NCBI GenBank assembly: GCA_963575745.1
Contig: CAUYUJ010000725.1
Coordinates: forward strand, 393,501-457,500
Reading direction: 5' to 3'
DNA: 64,000 nucleotides
Source: Prorocentrum cordatum
Lineage: Eukaryota > Sar > Dinophyceae > Prorocentrales > Prorocentraceae
Shown here: positions 20,308 through 31,411 of the stretch, piece after piece
How positions within the stretch are numbered: position 1 is the first letter of the stretch
How the letters are laid out: every line of letters starts with the position of its first letter
Notes under the pieces: generated by a model
The model's input: only the letters and a program-made list of their open reading frames with translations
Told to the model about the DNA's origin: nothing
The model's database searches: none
Position numbers and translations under genes: made by a program

Positions 20308-22554
20308 TCACGTGCGAAAGCTCTGGCACGACACCGCGAACCCCATGGGGCAGCGCCATGGCATTTGTCCGGATGAGCGCCCCTTGCCTGCCGCGCTAGG
20401 GCCGCGCGCCGACGCGCATGGCGAAATGGCCAAGTGCCACGGGGCAATCAAAAACGCAACTACGGTTTTCGGCTTTTGGCAACGAGGCGCGCGGGCCCCC
20501 TCCGGGCGCGCGGGGGGCTTGGCTCGCCGCGGGGCAACGGCCCATTCGCCTGCGTCGTTTCTCGCCGCCTCCGGCGCGCAGCGGCGCTCGCGTGGCGCGA
20601 TGGGATTTTTTCGGCGCGCTCTCGCCGGCAGAGCGCGGGCTAGGAACGTCTCTGGGGCGGAGAATTCCGCGGCGCGCAATCGCGGCATCTCGAAGTCCGC
20701 CCCGAGCACGCGCAACAGCTCGCACTCTTCTCGCGACGGAAGGTCGGCAATATTCTCCGCCGACGGACCCCTCGCAGACCACGGCGATCACCTGGTGCGC
20801 GCAATGGGAAACCACATCGCGTGAATGATGCGCGAATGGTCCCAGGCAGAGGCGCGATCGCTCCGCGCTGCTCCCCCTGCGCCCACACTGTCAGACCAGA
20901 TCACAGCTCGGCGCTCCGCCAGCAGCCCGCTGAAGGTAGCTACACCCAGCGTTATTGCGAGCAGCTCTAGCGCCATGATCTGAAAATCTTCGCGCGGTGC
21001 CAAGTCGTTCAGCAGCTCTTCGTCTGGAGGGGCAGCAGACCAGAAGGCGCGACCATCGACAGACAGTGCGGCGGCGAGCCGCGGCTCGGACCCGCCCCTA
21101 GCATCGGCGAACAAATTCACTTCCTGCCGTTCCAGCCGCGCCCACGGCTGTGCCTGATGGTTGCCATGGTCCAGCGCTTCTGGCCACCATGATAGCGCCA
21201 GATTCAGCGGCGCACGAACGACGCCACGACGCGCGCTCTGCTGCGCGAGCAGTGCATGCAACATCGCGCGCCCGAGCTTCCCGGAACAATGTTGCCTCGC
21301 CCAGCTGAGGGCGCCGGCCAACTTGCTGGCTTGACCGGCGCGCACTTTTCCGTAGTTGAGCGCTAAGCTCATCAAGAAGAGCCAATTGCACACCTTCTTG
21401 GGCGCGGGGAACAAGGTGATCTTACTGTGAGAACATGACACATGCAGGACGAGAATCTCGAGCTCGTCGCCACGCCTCAACTTCTTGTCGGAAACCGACC
21501 TCGGGCTCAGGAGCAAGCGCACTAGTCTGGCGAGCGATGCCATAGTGCGCTGCTTTGTTGCAGGTGCACGTGGACCAAAGAAATCGCCCACGCATCGGAG
21601 GGCAGGAATCTTTAAGAGCTTGCGGGCCAGATGCGCCAAGGCAGCGCCCGCTCGGTGCCACCCGAAGACGGCGGCCAGTGCGCCGAACATCATCGCTAGA
21701 TGGCCAGTGACCCAAGTGTCCCCGTCGCGCACATGCGCGCTGTGAGCAGCCCACGTTTGCGAGGCCGACAACGACGCCGCGCGCGTCGGGGCCCTCCTGA
21801 AGTCGAAACCGGGGCAGGGCCCTCCTGAACCCGAAACGCAAGCCCACAGACAACGCCAGCTCGAAAACCCAGAAAACCCAGGAGCCTGTGCTCAGGAGCG
21901 ATGGGAACGCGCCGATAAGCGGAGTAGATGTAGGCTTTGAAAAACGCCGGCGCGCTGCCGTGCCGATCGCGGTGACAGCGAAGGGCGTCAACTAAAATGT
22001 CGGCCCCGTCCAGCTGCAATCTCTCGGCCGGCCGGCACGCCGAGTTGATGCCTCCTCTGGGTTCGTCATCCACGACGTGGATCTGAGGCGCACCATTGGG
22101 CTTGACGCCCTGTATCATAGAGAATCTCGGCGACAGGCGCATTTTACCCAGGTCCACATTTGCCGCGCGAGCAGGAACGGTCATCCGCGACAGTGACGCG
22201 TCGGCTAACGCGCCCTCGTGGATCGCCGACGAGTTCACGTCTCCCCGCAAAGATGACAAGAAAGATGTAGCGCGTTCGAGGGATGAGCTCAAAAGGGCCT
22301 CGGACGACGTAGGCTCTCGGAGTCTTCGGGGCCTCTGCCCGAGCGTGCCCATGCAAAGGCGCACCATGACAGAGCAAATCAGCCGCGTCTTCGTCGCCGT
22401 AGCCCGTCATGTCGAGCAGGGCGGTTAGAAGCGGCCCGGGCGCGGCTCGCGTCGCCACGTCCGCGCCAGCGAACCGTTGCTCTACGGCCCCGTCTCGTTG
22501 CAAAGCTTTTCCCTGCGCTTTCAGGCGCGATGACATATTGTCGCGCCGACGCAT
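20308..22554 (-). pseudogene. Reverse transcriptase and RNase H of the YR element (catalytically altered)
   Basis: The frame starting at 22367 carries LSPRFSMIQGVKPNGAPQI, VVDDEPRGGINSA, and FFKAYIYSAYRRVPIAPEHR, which aligns with the K-x-D-x-x-x-A-F-R-x-x-P-I block of DIRS/Ty3-like reverse transcriptases. The expected catalytic Asp is Tyr here. The frame 21771-20788 carries LRCVGDFF in place of a YVDD-type box, then KLAGALSWARQHC. It continues into RNase H with VNLFADARG, MALELLAI, VIWSDSVGA and AWDHSRIIHAMW, keeping the D, E, D and D positions. The tail (MRVLGADFE, near 20715) is in another frame. The RT is therefore probably inactive, while RNase H looks preserved. Confidence 0.7.
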
Positions 22555-23249
22555 CGCCTCTGCGCTGTCCCTGGACGCTTCCCACGCTGTGGCGCTGCGA
22601 ACATCCTCTTCAATCCCTCGGGGTGGCGCCGCGCGATATCTTCTGCGCGTCGCCGGCGTCAGGCTTCGACGCGCGCGCGGGGGTAACGCTGATGCGCGGT
22701 GAAAGCCCTATGACAAGTGGGCTTGCACCCCGCCCGCCGCGGGAGCGCTCACGCCAGCGTCTTCTTTCGGTGAAGCAGCTGGTGCTGGCTGCGCCGCGCG
22801 CGCCGAATTGGTAGCCCGCGCGAGCGCGACTCCTGCGCGCGCCGCGTACTTCTCGGAGCGCCGCGCGGCCTGCCTCGTGCTCCACGGGGCAATCCGCGAT
22901 GAGCTCATCGTCTTCGCGTCCGCGGCGCGCTGCAAATGCCGACGCCAGACTCGTAGCTGCGCCTGCGCATCGCCCGGCTGGCGCCGTCGCGCCCTTGCGC
23001 GCAGACCCGCGCCTGCGTGGCCACGCGGGAAGAATCAGCGCTCCCGATGCCTAGCTCTCTGGGCCCGCGGCTCGCCGCAATCGCCGCGATCGTTCGACGC
23101 CGCCGGCGGCGCTGGAGGGAGCTCGTCCTCTCCGCCGCCTTCGGCGCCCCTGCCGCCGCCCTTGCCAGACCTTCCGCCGCCCTTGGCACCCTTGCTCCCG
23201 CGTGGGGCTGAGCGCTCCTGGGCGTCGCAGCCGCGCGCGGCCTTTGCAT

Positions 23250-24130
23250 CGCTCAAGAGAGTCGAGTCGACCGTCGCCACGGCAGTTTCAATGTCGAACT
23301 CTCTGCCCAATTGCGCCGACAAGTCTTGTCGTACACAAGTCCCAGAGCGCCGCTCCGATCGCCCGGGGGCGCCTGCGCGGCCACCTGCCACGCCGCGCAC
23401 GCATCGCACTCGCGCCGATGGATCTGAACTGCAGCGGAAGGAGCGGGTCTCCAGGACGTTCTGGCGGCGGCGAATCGTCGCGACCAAAGACATCTGCCCT
23501 GCGCAGACGCAAGCGATGGCGCACCTGTCGTCTGCGGCATGCCACTGCGTGAAGGTGAGCGACTCCGCTTTGACTGGGCTCGCAGCGCCGAGCTCGCGCG
23601 TGAGGTCGCGAAGGTCACTCGACACGGTCGGGGCGTCGTCCGCCTCGTCCTCCGCGCTCTTCGATTCCGCCCAGAAGGGCGAACACTTTTTCGAGCCGAC
23701 GAAAACGAATGGCCGCTTGATGCCGCGACGCATCAGCCGCTTCGCGCCCGACTCAAGGGCGTCGACCGCTGCGGGCCGCGGCCAGAACGTCTGGCCCAAA
23801 CACTTCGCGGGCGGCACCCTGCAACTCTGCGCGTATGTTAGCATTGCGCATCTGCTCGGGCGTGGACCCGCTCCCGGCCGCGCTGCCCGCGCTGGCCGGA
23901 TCGGCCGCGCGATGTTCCTCCGACGACAGGGCTTTCGCGGCTGCCATCGCCTTGGCCAAGAAGGATCGCTTGCCAGCGGACGGTCCGCCCCGCAGTGTCC
24001 TGGCGTCTGCGAAGGCGAGGTCACGCACTGACGCCAGCTCAGTAGCCTTCGCGCGAAACACGGGCGCGCCGTCGCGGCATTCGCACGCGGCCGCGTCGCC
24101 TGACACAGGGCTGCGCGCTGCCCCGGCCAC
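23250..24130 (-). pseudogene. Gag-like protein of the YR element (frameshifted)
   Basis: Three minus frames together give a continuous-looking protein: DARTLRGGPSAGKRSFLAKA, NIRAELQGAAREVFGPDVL, then GIKRPFVFVGSKKCSPFW, PTVSSDLRDLTRELGAASPV, LTFTQWHAADDRCAIACV, and VYDKTCRRNWAE. This resembles the conserved protein that precedes RT in dinoflagellate DIRS-like elements. I infer a gag role from position. Sequence from 22560 to 23250 on the same strand is Ala/Arg-rich and unassigned; 24130-24540 contains degenerate TTGACGCGGTCGCA-type repeats. Confidence 0.5.
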
Positions 24131-24542
24131 TCCGCCGCACCGCGACTGTCGTCAGCATGGGCGGCAAAAGATCTGCCAAGGTCATGGCAAGCGCGGGCGT
24201 CGCAGCGCACATCGCTGATGCGCGAGAGGCGCGCGCGACGGAATGCGCGGATCGCGTCTGCTGCCTGCGCGCGCTGCTGGATGGAACGCCCCACTGCCCG
24301 ACGCGCAATGCTATCGTCGCGTTGACGCGGTCGCATTGACGCCGCGGTCTTAGACACGTCCACATAGACACTCGCAATGATACAATCGCATGGACACAAT
24401 TGAAATGACACGATGACGTTGACGCGAACTATAGAAACGGCTTTATTGGCACGGTCGCATTGACGCGGTCGTAGTGGCGCGGTCGCACTGACACGGCCTT
24501 ATTGACATTGTCGCACTGACACGGTCGTAACCGGCACGGTCT

Positions 24543-24816
24543 GTGGCGCTGCGCGTCAGTCGCGGGGGTCTATTTACCCTCCCCCCACCGCGGGGAGAAA
24601 CATGAAAGTGGTGAGCACGAACAAAACAAGGAACACGATTTCCAGGAAGACCTCCGGCGAGCCCCCAACCCAAACTCACCCCCCCTACCTGACCCAGCCC
24701 CCCCCGCCGCGGGCGCCGCGGCGAATCGTGGCGCCCACGGCGGGGCGGCAGTGGAACGGGTTCCCAGGTCCGCGTTTTTGTGACAGCCGACAAAACTGCG
24801 TTGTGTTCTCGCCGCA
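24543..24816. repeat. Split direct repeat B, outer copy (5' end of the element)
   Basis: The terminal copy of repeat B. After it the host sequence returns to gag-like coding in the plus orientation. Confidence 0.85.
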
Positions 24817-24825
24817 AAGACAGGC

Positions 24826-25339
24826 TGCGGCGCAGGTCGCGACGGAACCTGTCATGACGATGTTCGGAGGCGGCAGCACATCTCACGAGAAGGACATCGA
24901 GCGCGTGATGAGTACGTTCCGGCACAAGAGTTACGAAGGAAATCAAATTTTCGGGGCCGACGAGGGGGCCCGCGTCAGCCGAGCGGCCGGGCGGCTCGAA
25001 CGGGGCGGGGCAGCCGAGCGGCCGGGCGGCGGCTCGCGCGAGCGGCCCGGCTTCCTCCTCCAGCCGGCGGCGCGGAGCAGCCCGGGTCTCCCGCCAGCCC
25101 CCGAGTGCTGGCCGCCTCTCCCAGCGGCAGGGCGGGCGCAGCGGTGCCCACCGCTGCCGCCGAGCAGCCAGGATTCTTCACGGACCCAGCCCTGGCAGGG
25201 CCACGGCGAAACGCCTTCCCATGACTGCACACCCGCAATTGCGACGTGCATCGCGTGCTCTGGAGGTGCAATGTTCCAAACCCGCCCAGAGGCTGACGCG
25301 CAAACCTTGCGCCAAATGGCGAATCTCCCAGGAACTTAA
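24826..25339 (+). pseudogene. Ty1/copia-type gag remnant, right part
   Basis: Immediately after repeat B the plus frame reads RQAAAQVATEPVMTMFGGG, then HEKDIERVMSTFRHKSYEG and FGADEG. In intact copia-type gags of dinoflagellates a MFGG-x-x-x-x-x-x-KD block follows the GWHLL...VPK block, which is where the left part at 18222 ends. From about 24990 the frame becomes Gly/Arg/Pro-rich and unassigned, ending at 25339. The pair of fragments dates the gag before the YR element. Confidence 0.5.
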
Positions 25340-26870
25340 CACAGTTTGAACATTAGCTCTCGTAGCTCTGCGCGGATTTCTTGGATCTGCTCCGAGTCTC
25401 CCCGGCGGCGCCTCTGGCCCCGCTCCTGGCCTTCTCCGTGCGCCAGGGATGGAGGTCCTGCGCAGATCCCAGAAATCCGCGCGGCCTTTCGAAGCACGGT
25501 CGGAGCGATGCGTGAACGCATTTGGAGATCCGAGGCTTTGAAAAATTGGGAACGGCCAGTTTTTGACAGTTTTCGGCCTCCAGGGGCCCTCGACGAGCCC
25601 CAGGACCGTCAGAACGGCCCAGAACGAAAAGTTGGCCTTGCAAGGGGAAGTGGTCCAGTCCTCCAGGCGCCCACGCATCGAAAAATGTGAAGCGTTGGAT
25701 TTTTGGCATCCTCGGTTGAGGGAGGGTCCCTGATGTTCTTCGTTTTGTTTGCACGTTCTTGTGCAACCTGGGAAGGGGTACCCTCGAGTGTTCTTCAGTT
25801 TGACAGCTTTGTTGGATGGTTGGACGAGTCCTAGGGCGTAGAGCTGAGGTCCACTGCTAGGGCCGATGGGGGACTCGTCAGAAGGGGCCCTCGGTGATCT
25901 TAGGCTTTCGAATGTTTCAGCGGCACACGGGCCCATGTTCTGGTAGTAGTCTGTTATGATATTGATCCGACCGTACCGACGCCGCTACCCTTGCCTCGTT
26001 TTCACGTTTGGGGACTCCCTTGGCGGCCCTCGTGGCGACAGCGCTGGAGTCGCTTCCAAATGCCTATGGCAGGCCCAGGACGGGGTAGATCGCCGAAGAG
26101 CGTTCCGCAACGATCTCGGAGCGTTGCGCAGGGCGCTCAGAAGCGGCCGCGGGGCGCCGGAGACACTCTCCAGATGCGCCGGATCTCAGAGATCCCCGGC
26201 GTTTCCCTGTCCGGGGCTGTCCCTGTCTTGGCTTCGTCCCACAGGGGGGTACCGGATATAGCCAGTACCCTGGACAAAAGGAGCTGGTTGGCGATTGGGC
26301 CCCGAGGCCCCCCAGAAGGGGCCAGCGCCCGAAGCAGCCGCATCTGATTTCGGCCTGTAGGGTGTGAGTGCGCTTGAGGCGTCGCGGTTTCTGCTCTGGC
26401 TGGCCGAAGGGCTCGCGATACCGCCGATGCGCTCGTCAAGGGCGACGCCCCTCTCTTCCCTCTTCCTTCGTTCTCGTTGAACCGTCGCGTGCGATTCTGT
26501 GTCCCGCTGTAGCCTGCATGATGTATTGCATGAGGTTTTTTGTTTTCTCTGGGGGGCGCTGCGCAACAGGAGTATGGTCTTCTGGATTGCGCGCGCCATT
26601 TGCCCGCAGTCCCGTCGCTTCTCTGCGGGCGGCGCCGGCGTCCCGCCACGTGCACTTGCCAGGTGCTTCGCCCCATCTTGCCTGGAAATTTGCGGTTGGC
26701 TTCCGTGCGGGCTCGAGCTGCTCCTCCTTCGGGCCGACGCAGTTCATTTTTTCTTGTTTTCTATTATGTAGTGTTTCACCGAGCTACTTGTTGACAATTT
26801 GTTGCAGTGATGCCGGTCGCAGGTGGCCTAGCTCTTCTGTTGCGGCAGGAGGCGCTGTACAGGTATAAAG
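25340..26870. other. No recognised gene; contains a short inverted repeat
   Basis: GCGCGGATTTCTTGGATCTG at about 25371-25391 is inverted at about 25462-25485 (CAGATCCCAGAAATCCGCG) around a loop of about 70 bp. A CGCCGGATCTCAGAGATCCCCGGCG-like palindrome lies at about 26177-26201. Otherwise no domain or RNA gene is seen. Confidence 0.5.
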
Positions 26871-28036
26871 TGTTGTTCCGCCCTCCCCCTCCCTCCTCGC
26901 CCGCTCTTCGTCTTGCTTCTCTTCGTGCCCTTCGCACGGTGCTGTCTCCCTGCGTTGCTGGCTGCAGGGCTGGTCTCATTACGTCGTGCCACGGTGGGTT
27001 TGAATGCGCGGCTGTGGAGGCCCTGGGATACATAGACGCACGAATGGACGTCGGTGACCGCGGTCGGATGCAATGCAGTGTTTCCCCTCTCCTTACTAGA
27101 TCAGGTTTGCCGTACTAGCAGGTGCTTCTACTGGTGGCAGCAGTTCGGCTTTGGTGGATTGGAGTGGCGGGGGCGTGACCCCGGCACACATCAGCAAACC
27201 AGGCTCTCTTAGACCCAGTCTTGCCACGTGCCCGTGGCTCAAGGTGCTCACAGGATTCCCTAGGAGACCCCCGCGGCCTCCAGAGCACCCCTCACGTGGC
27301 CCAAAGGGCCCCAGGGGCTCCGAAACTGAGCGAAGACCTGGGGACACCTACCCTCCGACGAGGAGGCGGTGTCGGCATCGCTTGGCTTCCACACCAGGAC
27401 TGGCCGCCGATCCCAGCCGCCAGGCAGGCGCCGCAGCTCCCACCGCTGCCGCCCGGGCCGCCTCCATCTCAAGGCCCGCGGCGGCCGCCTGCTCGGGGGA
27501 CTTCCGAAGCCGGCAGTCAACAATGATAGTAAGGATGGGGCAACTTTCCAAGGCTGCCCTTGCATCCTTGCCCCTTCGGTGCTCGGCATCCTTCGGCATT
27601 CTGCTGCGCTCCGCACGGAAAGCGTCAACGTGGCGTTCCAAGGCTCTTGCATCCTTACCGCGCACCCTTACTATCCTGGTCGAGTGTACATCTCCGACGA
27701 TGTGTTTTGTTTTTTGTTTCAGCCAGCGGGTTTGCCTCGATGCCAGATGGTTGTTTTAGATGTCGGCCCTCGGGGGCCATTTTCGGGCCTCGCATTCGGG
27801 ACGAACGCCTCCGGGGGAAGCGGTCGGGACCTTGTTGGGACCGCGGCTTGGAGTGCAATCATAGCCGCGGGTGTAAGGGAGGGTGAAGGAAGGGACTCGG
27901 GGCTTTCTGCTCTTCTTCTTCCTCCCGTTCCTGCTCCAGCCATCGAAGTAAGATTTCCCTCCAGAGCGTTCAAGTGGCACAGCCTTCCACTTTAGCATCA
28001 AGATGGTGACACTGGGCTCGTACGTGTTTTTCTTGT
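26871..28036. other. No recognised gene; Pro-rich frame at 27390-27530
   Basis: The frame 27221-27526 contains LPPLPPGPPP, which resembles LPPGPPPPPGAG at 32566-32600 in another non-genic region. These could be copies of one Pro-rich exon or of one GC-rich repeat. Nothing else is recognised. Confidence 0.4.
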
Positions 28037-28095
28037 TGTCCCTCATTCCTCCCCCTTCTCCTTAAGTGGAGGAGGATTAAACTACAAAATAATTA
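28037..28095. repeat. Flanking direct repeat, left copy
   Basis: TGTCCCTCATTCCTCCCCCT to GAGGAGGATTAAACTACAAAA, matching 31409-31461 with a few changes. The two copies bracket the CTC/hairpin block and the satellite. Confidence 0.85.
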
Positions 28096-28154
28096 CTCCA
28101 ACGGATGGACCCCGCATGAAAACCTAATTTTGTATGGGATATGTACACTATCAG

Positions 28155-29250
28155 AAGAATGCTGCTCCTGCTGACGCTGCTGCTGCTCCTCCTCCACCTC
28201 CTCCTCCGCCTCCTCCTCCTCGACCGGCTTTCATTTCAACCACCTCCTCCCGACGCCGCCGTGGTTGAAACTTTCCTCCCCGCTCGCTCCTCTTCCTTCT
28301 CCTCCTCCTGCTCCTCCTCCTCCTCCTCCTCCTCATCATCATCATCATCATCATCCACCTCCTCCTGGTCCCCCCCTCCTCCTCCTCCTCCTCCTCCTCC
28401 TCCTCCTCCTCCTCCTCCTCGTCCTCGTCCTCGTCCTCCTCCTCGTCGTCCTCCTCATCATCCTCCCCTTTCCTCCTCCTCCTCCTCCGCCTTGAGCAGC
28501 GTCCATTTCAACCGCGCCCTCCTGACGGCACCGTGGTTGAAATCCCCGCCTCCTCCTCTTTCTCCTCCTCCTCCTCCTTCTTCTAAACTTTCTCCTCTGC
28601 CCCCTGCTACCCCCATGAGGACCATTCGGCGCGTGCGGGCTCGTACGGAATACCCCGCAAGGGCATTATCCTCGTCGTCCTCCTGCTGCTCCTCCTCCTC
28701 CTCCTCATAACCCTCACGTCTCCTCCTCCTCCGCCTCCTCCTCCTCCTCCTCTTCCTCCTCCTCCTTGAGCAGCGTCCATTTCAACCGCGTTTTCCTGCC
28801 AGCACCGTGGTTGAAATCCCCGCTTCCTCCCCCTCTTTCTCCTCCTCCTCCTCCTCCTTCTCCTCATCCTCCTCCGCATCCTCCTCCTCGACCGGCTTTC
28901 GTTTCAACCACCTCCTCCCGCCGCCGCCGTGGTTGAAACCTTCCTCCCCGCTCGCTCCTCTTCCTCCTTCTCCTCCTCGTCGTCCTCCTCCTCATCATCC
29001 ACCTCCTCCTGGTCCCCCCCTCCTCCTCCTCCTCCTCCTCCTTCTCCTCCTCCTGCTCTTCGTCCTCCTCCTCGTCGTCGTCCTCCTCCTCTTCCTCCTC
29101 CTCCTCACGTCTCCTCCTCCTCCTCCTCCGCCTTGAGCAGCGTCCATTTCAACCGCGTCCTCCTGACGGCACCGTGGTTGAAATCCCCGCCTCCTCCTCC
29201 TCTTTCTCATCCTCCTCCTCCTCCTTCTCCTAAACCTCCTCCTCATCCTC
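28155..29250. repeat. CTC-rich block with five TTTCAACC stem-loops
   Basis: A (CTC)n matrix with CAT and CTG variants holds five copies of TTTCAACCRC ... GTGGTTGAAA: arms at 28234/28261, 28506/28533, 28780/28807, 28902/28929 and 29147/29174. The arms are separated by 17 bp. Two flavours alternate, one preceded by CGACCGGCTTTC and one by TTGAGCAGCGTCCA. A diverged partial unit of the neighbouring satellite lies at about 28614-28668. Confidence 0.85.
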
Positions 29251-29253
29251 CTC

Positions 29254-31361
29254 CGCGCGAGCGGGCTCGCATGGAATGCCCCTGAGGGTCATTTCGTGCG
29301 AGCGGACTCGCTGAAGCCGATAGCCGTTGGAATTCCAACTTTTAGGTGGGGGCCACAGGGGAGGTCTCTTCCGCGCGAGCGAGCTCGCATGGAATGCCCC
29401 TGAGGGTCATTCCGTGCGAGCGGGCTCGCTGATGCCGATAGCCGTTGGAATTCCAACTTCTAGGTGGGACCCCCTAGGGGCCACAGGGGAGGTCCCTTCC
29501 GCGCGAGCGGGCTCGCATGGAATGCCCCTGAGGGTCAGTTCGTGCGAGCGGGCTCGCTGATGCCGATGGCCGTTGGAATTCAAGTTTTTAGGTGGGACCC
29601 CCTAGGGGCCACAGGGGAGATCCCTTCCGCGCGAGCGGGCTCGCATGGAATGCCCCTGAGGGTCATTCCGTGCGAGCGGGCTCGCTGCTGCCGATAGCCG
29701 TTGGAATTCCAACTTTTAGGTGGGACCCCCTAGGGGCCACAGGGGAGTCCCTTCCGCGCGAGCGGGCTCGCATGGAATGCCCCTGAGGGTCATTCCGTGC
29801 GAGCGGGCTCGCTGCTGCCGATAGCCGTTGGAATTCCAACTTTTAGGTGGGACCCCCTAGGGGCCACAGGGGAAGTCCCTTCCGCGCGAGCGGGCTCGCA
29901 TGGAATGCCCCTGAGGGTCATTCCGTGCGAGCGGGCTCGCTGATGCCGATAGCCGTTGGAATTCCAACTTTTAGGTGGGACCCCCTAGGGGCCACAGGGG
30001 AGGTCCCTTCCGCGCGAGCGGGCTCGCATGGAATGCCCCTGAGGGTCATTCCGTGCGAGCGGGCTCGCTGATGCCGATAGCCGTTGGAATTCCAACTTTT
30101 AGGTGGGACCCCCTAGGGGCCACAGGGGAGGTCCCTTCCGCGCGAGCGGGCTCGCATGGAATGCCCCTGAGGGTCATTCCGCGCGAGCGGGCTCGCTGAT
30201 GCCGATAGCCGTTGGAATTCCAACTTCTAGGTGGGACCCCCTAGGGGCCACAGGGGAGGTCCCTTCCGCGCGAGCGGGCTCGCATGGAATGCCACAGGGG
30301 AAGTCCCTTCCGCGCGAGCGGGCTCGCATGGAATGCCCCTGAGGGTCATTCCGCGCGAGCGGGCTTGCTGATGCCGATAGCCGTTGGAATTCCAACTTTT
30401 AGGTGGGACCCCCTAGGGGCCACAGGGGAGGTCCCTTCCGCGCGAGCGGGCTCGCATGGAATGCCCTTGAGAGTCATTCCGTGCGGGCGGGCTCGCTGAT
30501 GCCGATAGCCGTTGGAATTCCAACTTTTAGGTGGGACCCCCTAGGGGCCACAGGGGAAGTCCCTTCCGCGCGAGCGGGCTCGCATGGAATGCCCTTGAGG
30601 GTCATTCCGCGCGAGCGGGCTCGCTGATGACGATAGCCGTTGGAATTCCAACTTCTAGGTGAGACCACCTAGGGGGCACAGGGGAGGTCCCTTCCGCGCG
30701 AGCGGGCTCGCATGGAATGCCCCTGAGAGTCATTCCGTGCGAGCGGGCTCGCTGATGCCGATAGCCGTTGGAATTCCAACTTAGGTGGGACCCCCTAGGG
30801 GCCACAGGGGAGGTCCCTTCCGCGCGAGCGGGCTCGCATGGAATGCCCCTGAGAGTCATTCCGTGCGAGCGGGCTCGCTGATGCCGATAGCCGTTGGAAT
30901 TCAAATTTTTAGGTTGGACCCCCTAGGGGCCACAGGGGAAGTCCCTTCCGCGCGAGCGGGCTCGCATGGAATGCCCCTGAGGGTCATTCCGTGCGAGCGG
31001 GCTCGCTGATGCCGATAGCCGTTGGAATTCCATTTTTTAGGTGGGACCCCCTAGGGGCCACAGGGGAGGTCCCTTCCGCGCGAGCGGGCTCGCATGGAAT
31101 GCCCCTGAGAGGTCATTCCGTGCGAGCGGGCTCGCTGATGCCGATAGCCGTTGGAATTCCAACTTTTAGGTGGGACCCCCTAGGGGCCACAGGGGAGGTC
31201 CCTTCCGCGCGAGCGGGCTCGCATGGAATGCCCCTGAGGGTCATTCCGTGCGAGCGGGCTCGCTGATGCCGATAGCCGTTGGAATTCCAACTTTTAGGTG
31301 GGACCCCCTAGGGGCCACAGGGGAGGTCCCTTCCGCGCGAGCGGGCTCGCATGGAATGCCC
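29254..31361. repeat. 128-bp satellite, 16 units plus a partial unit
   Basis: GAATTC marks each unit, at 29330, 29448, 29576, 29704, 29831, 29959, 30087, 30215, 30387, 30515, 30643, 30771, 30897, 31025, 31154 and 31282. The spacing is 126-129 bp, except the first step (118) and one step of 172 bp containing a 44-bp partial duplication. Each unit contains GCGAGCGGGCTCGC twice, GTTGGAATTCCAAC once and CCCCTAGGGG once, so most of the unit is self-complementary. The unit length is not a multiple of three and every reading frame meets a stop. Confidence 0.97.
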
Positions 31362-31378
31362 GAGGATGATGATCATGA

Positions 31379-31411
31379 TGTGCGTGTGTGTGCGTGTGTG
31401 TGTGTGTGTGT
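31379..31411. repeat. GT dinucleotide repeat
   Basis: A short (TG)n run joins the end of the satellite to the right flanking direct repeat. Confidence 0.9.

Larger units (their letters stand above)
18225..24816 (-). mobile_element. Tyrosine-recombinase retrotransposon with split direct repeats
   Basis: Read on the minus strand the order is: B repeat copy (24816-24543), gag-like region, reverse transcriptase/RNase H, tyrosine recombinase, A repeat copy (18861-18723), B repeat copy (18716-18453), A repeat copy (18364-18225). This B-ORFs-A-B-A order is the split direct repeat layout known from PAT/Ngaro-type members of the DIRS order. The protein content (YR downstream of RT/RNase H) agrees. 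No target-site duplication is apparent, as expected for recombinase-mediated insertion. The copy is dead: frames are broken and two RT catalytic motifs are altered. Confidence 0.75.

Noticed and set aside
23035-24411. 458-codon minus-strand open frame taken as one gene
   Set aside because: Only its middle part carries the gag-like blocks; neighbouring blocks are in other frames, so it is a chance-extended frame within a broken gene.
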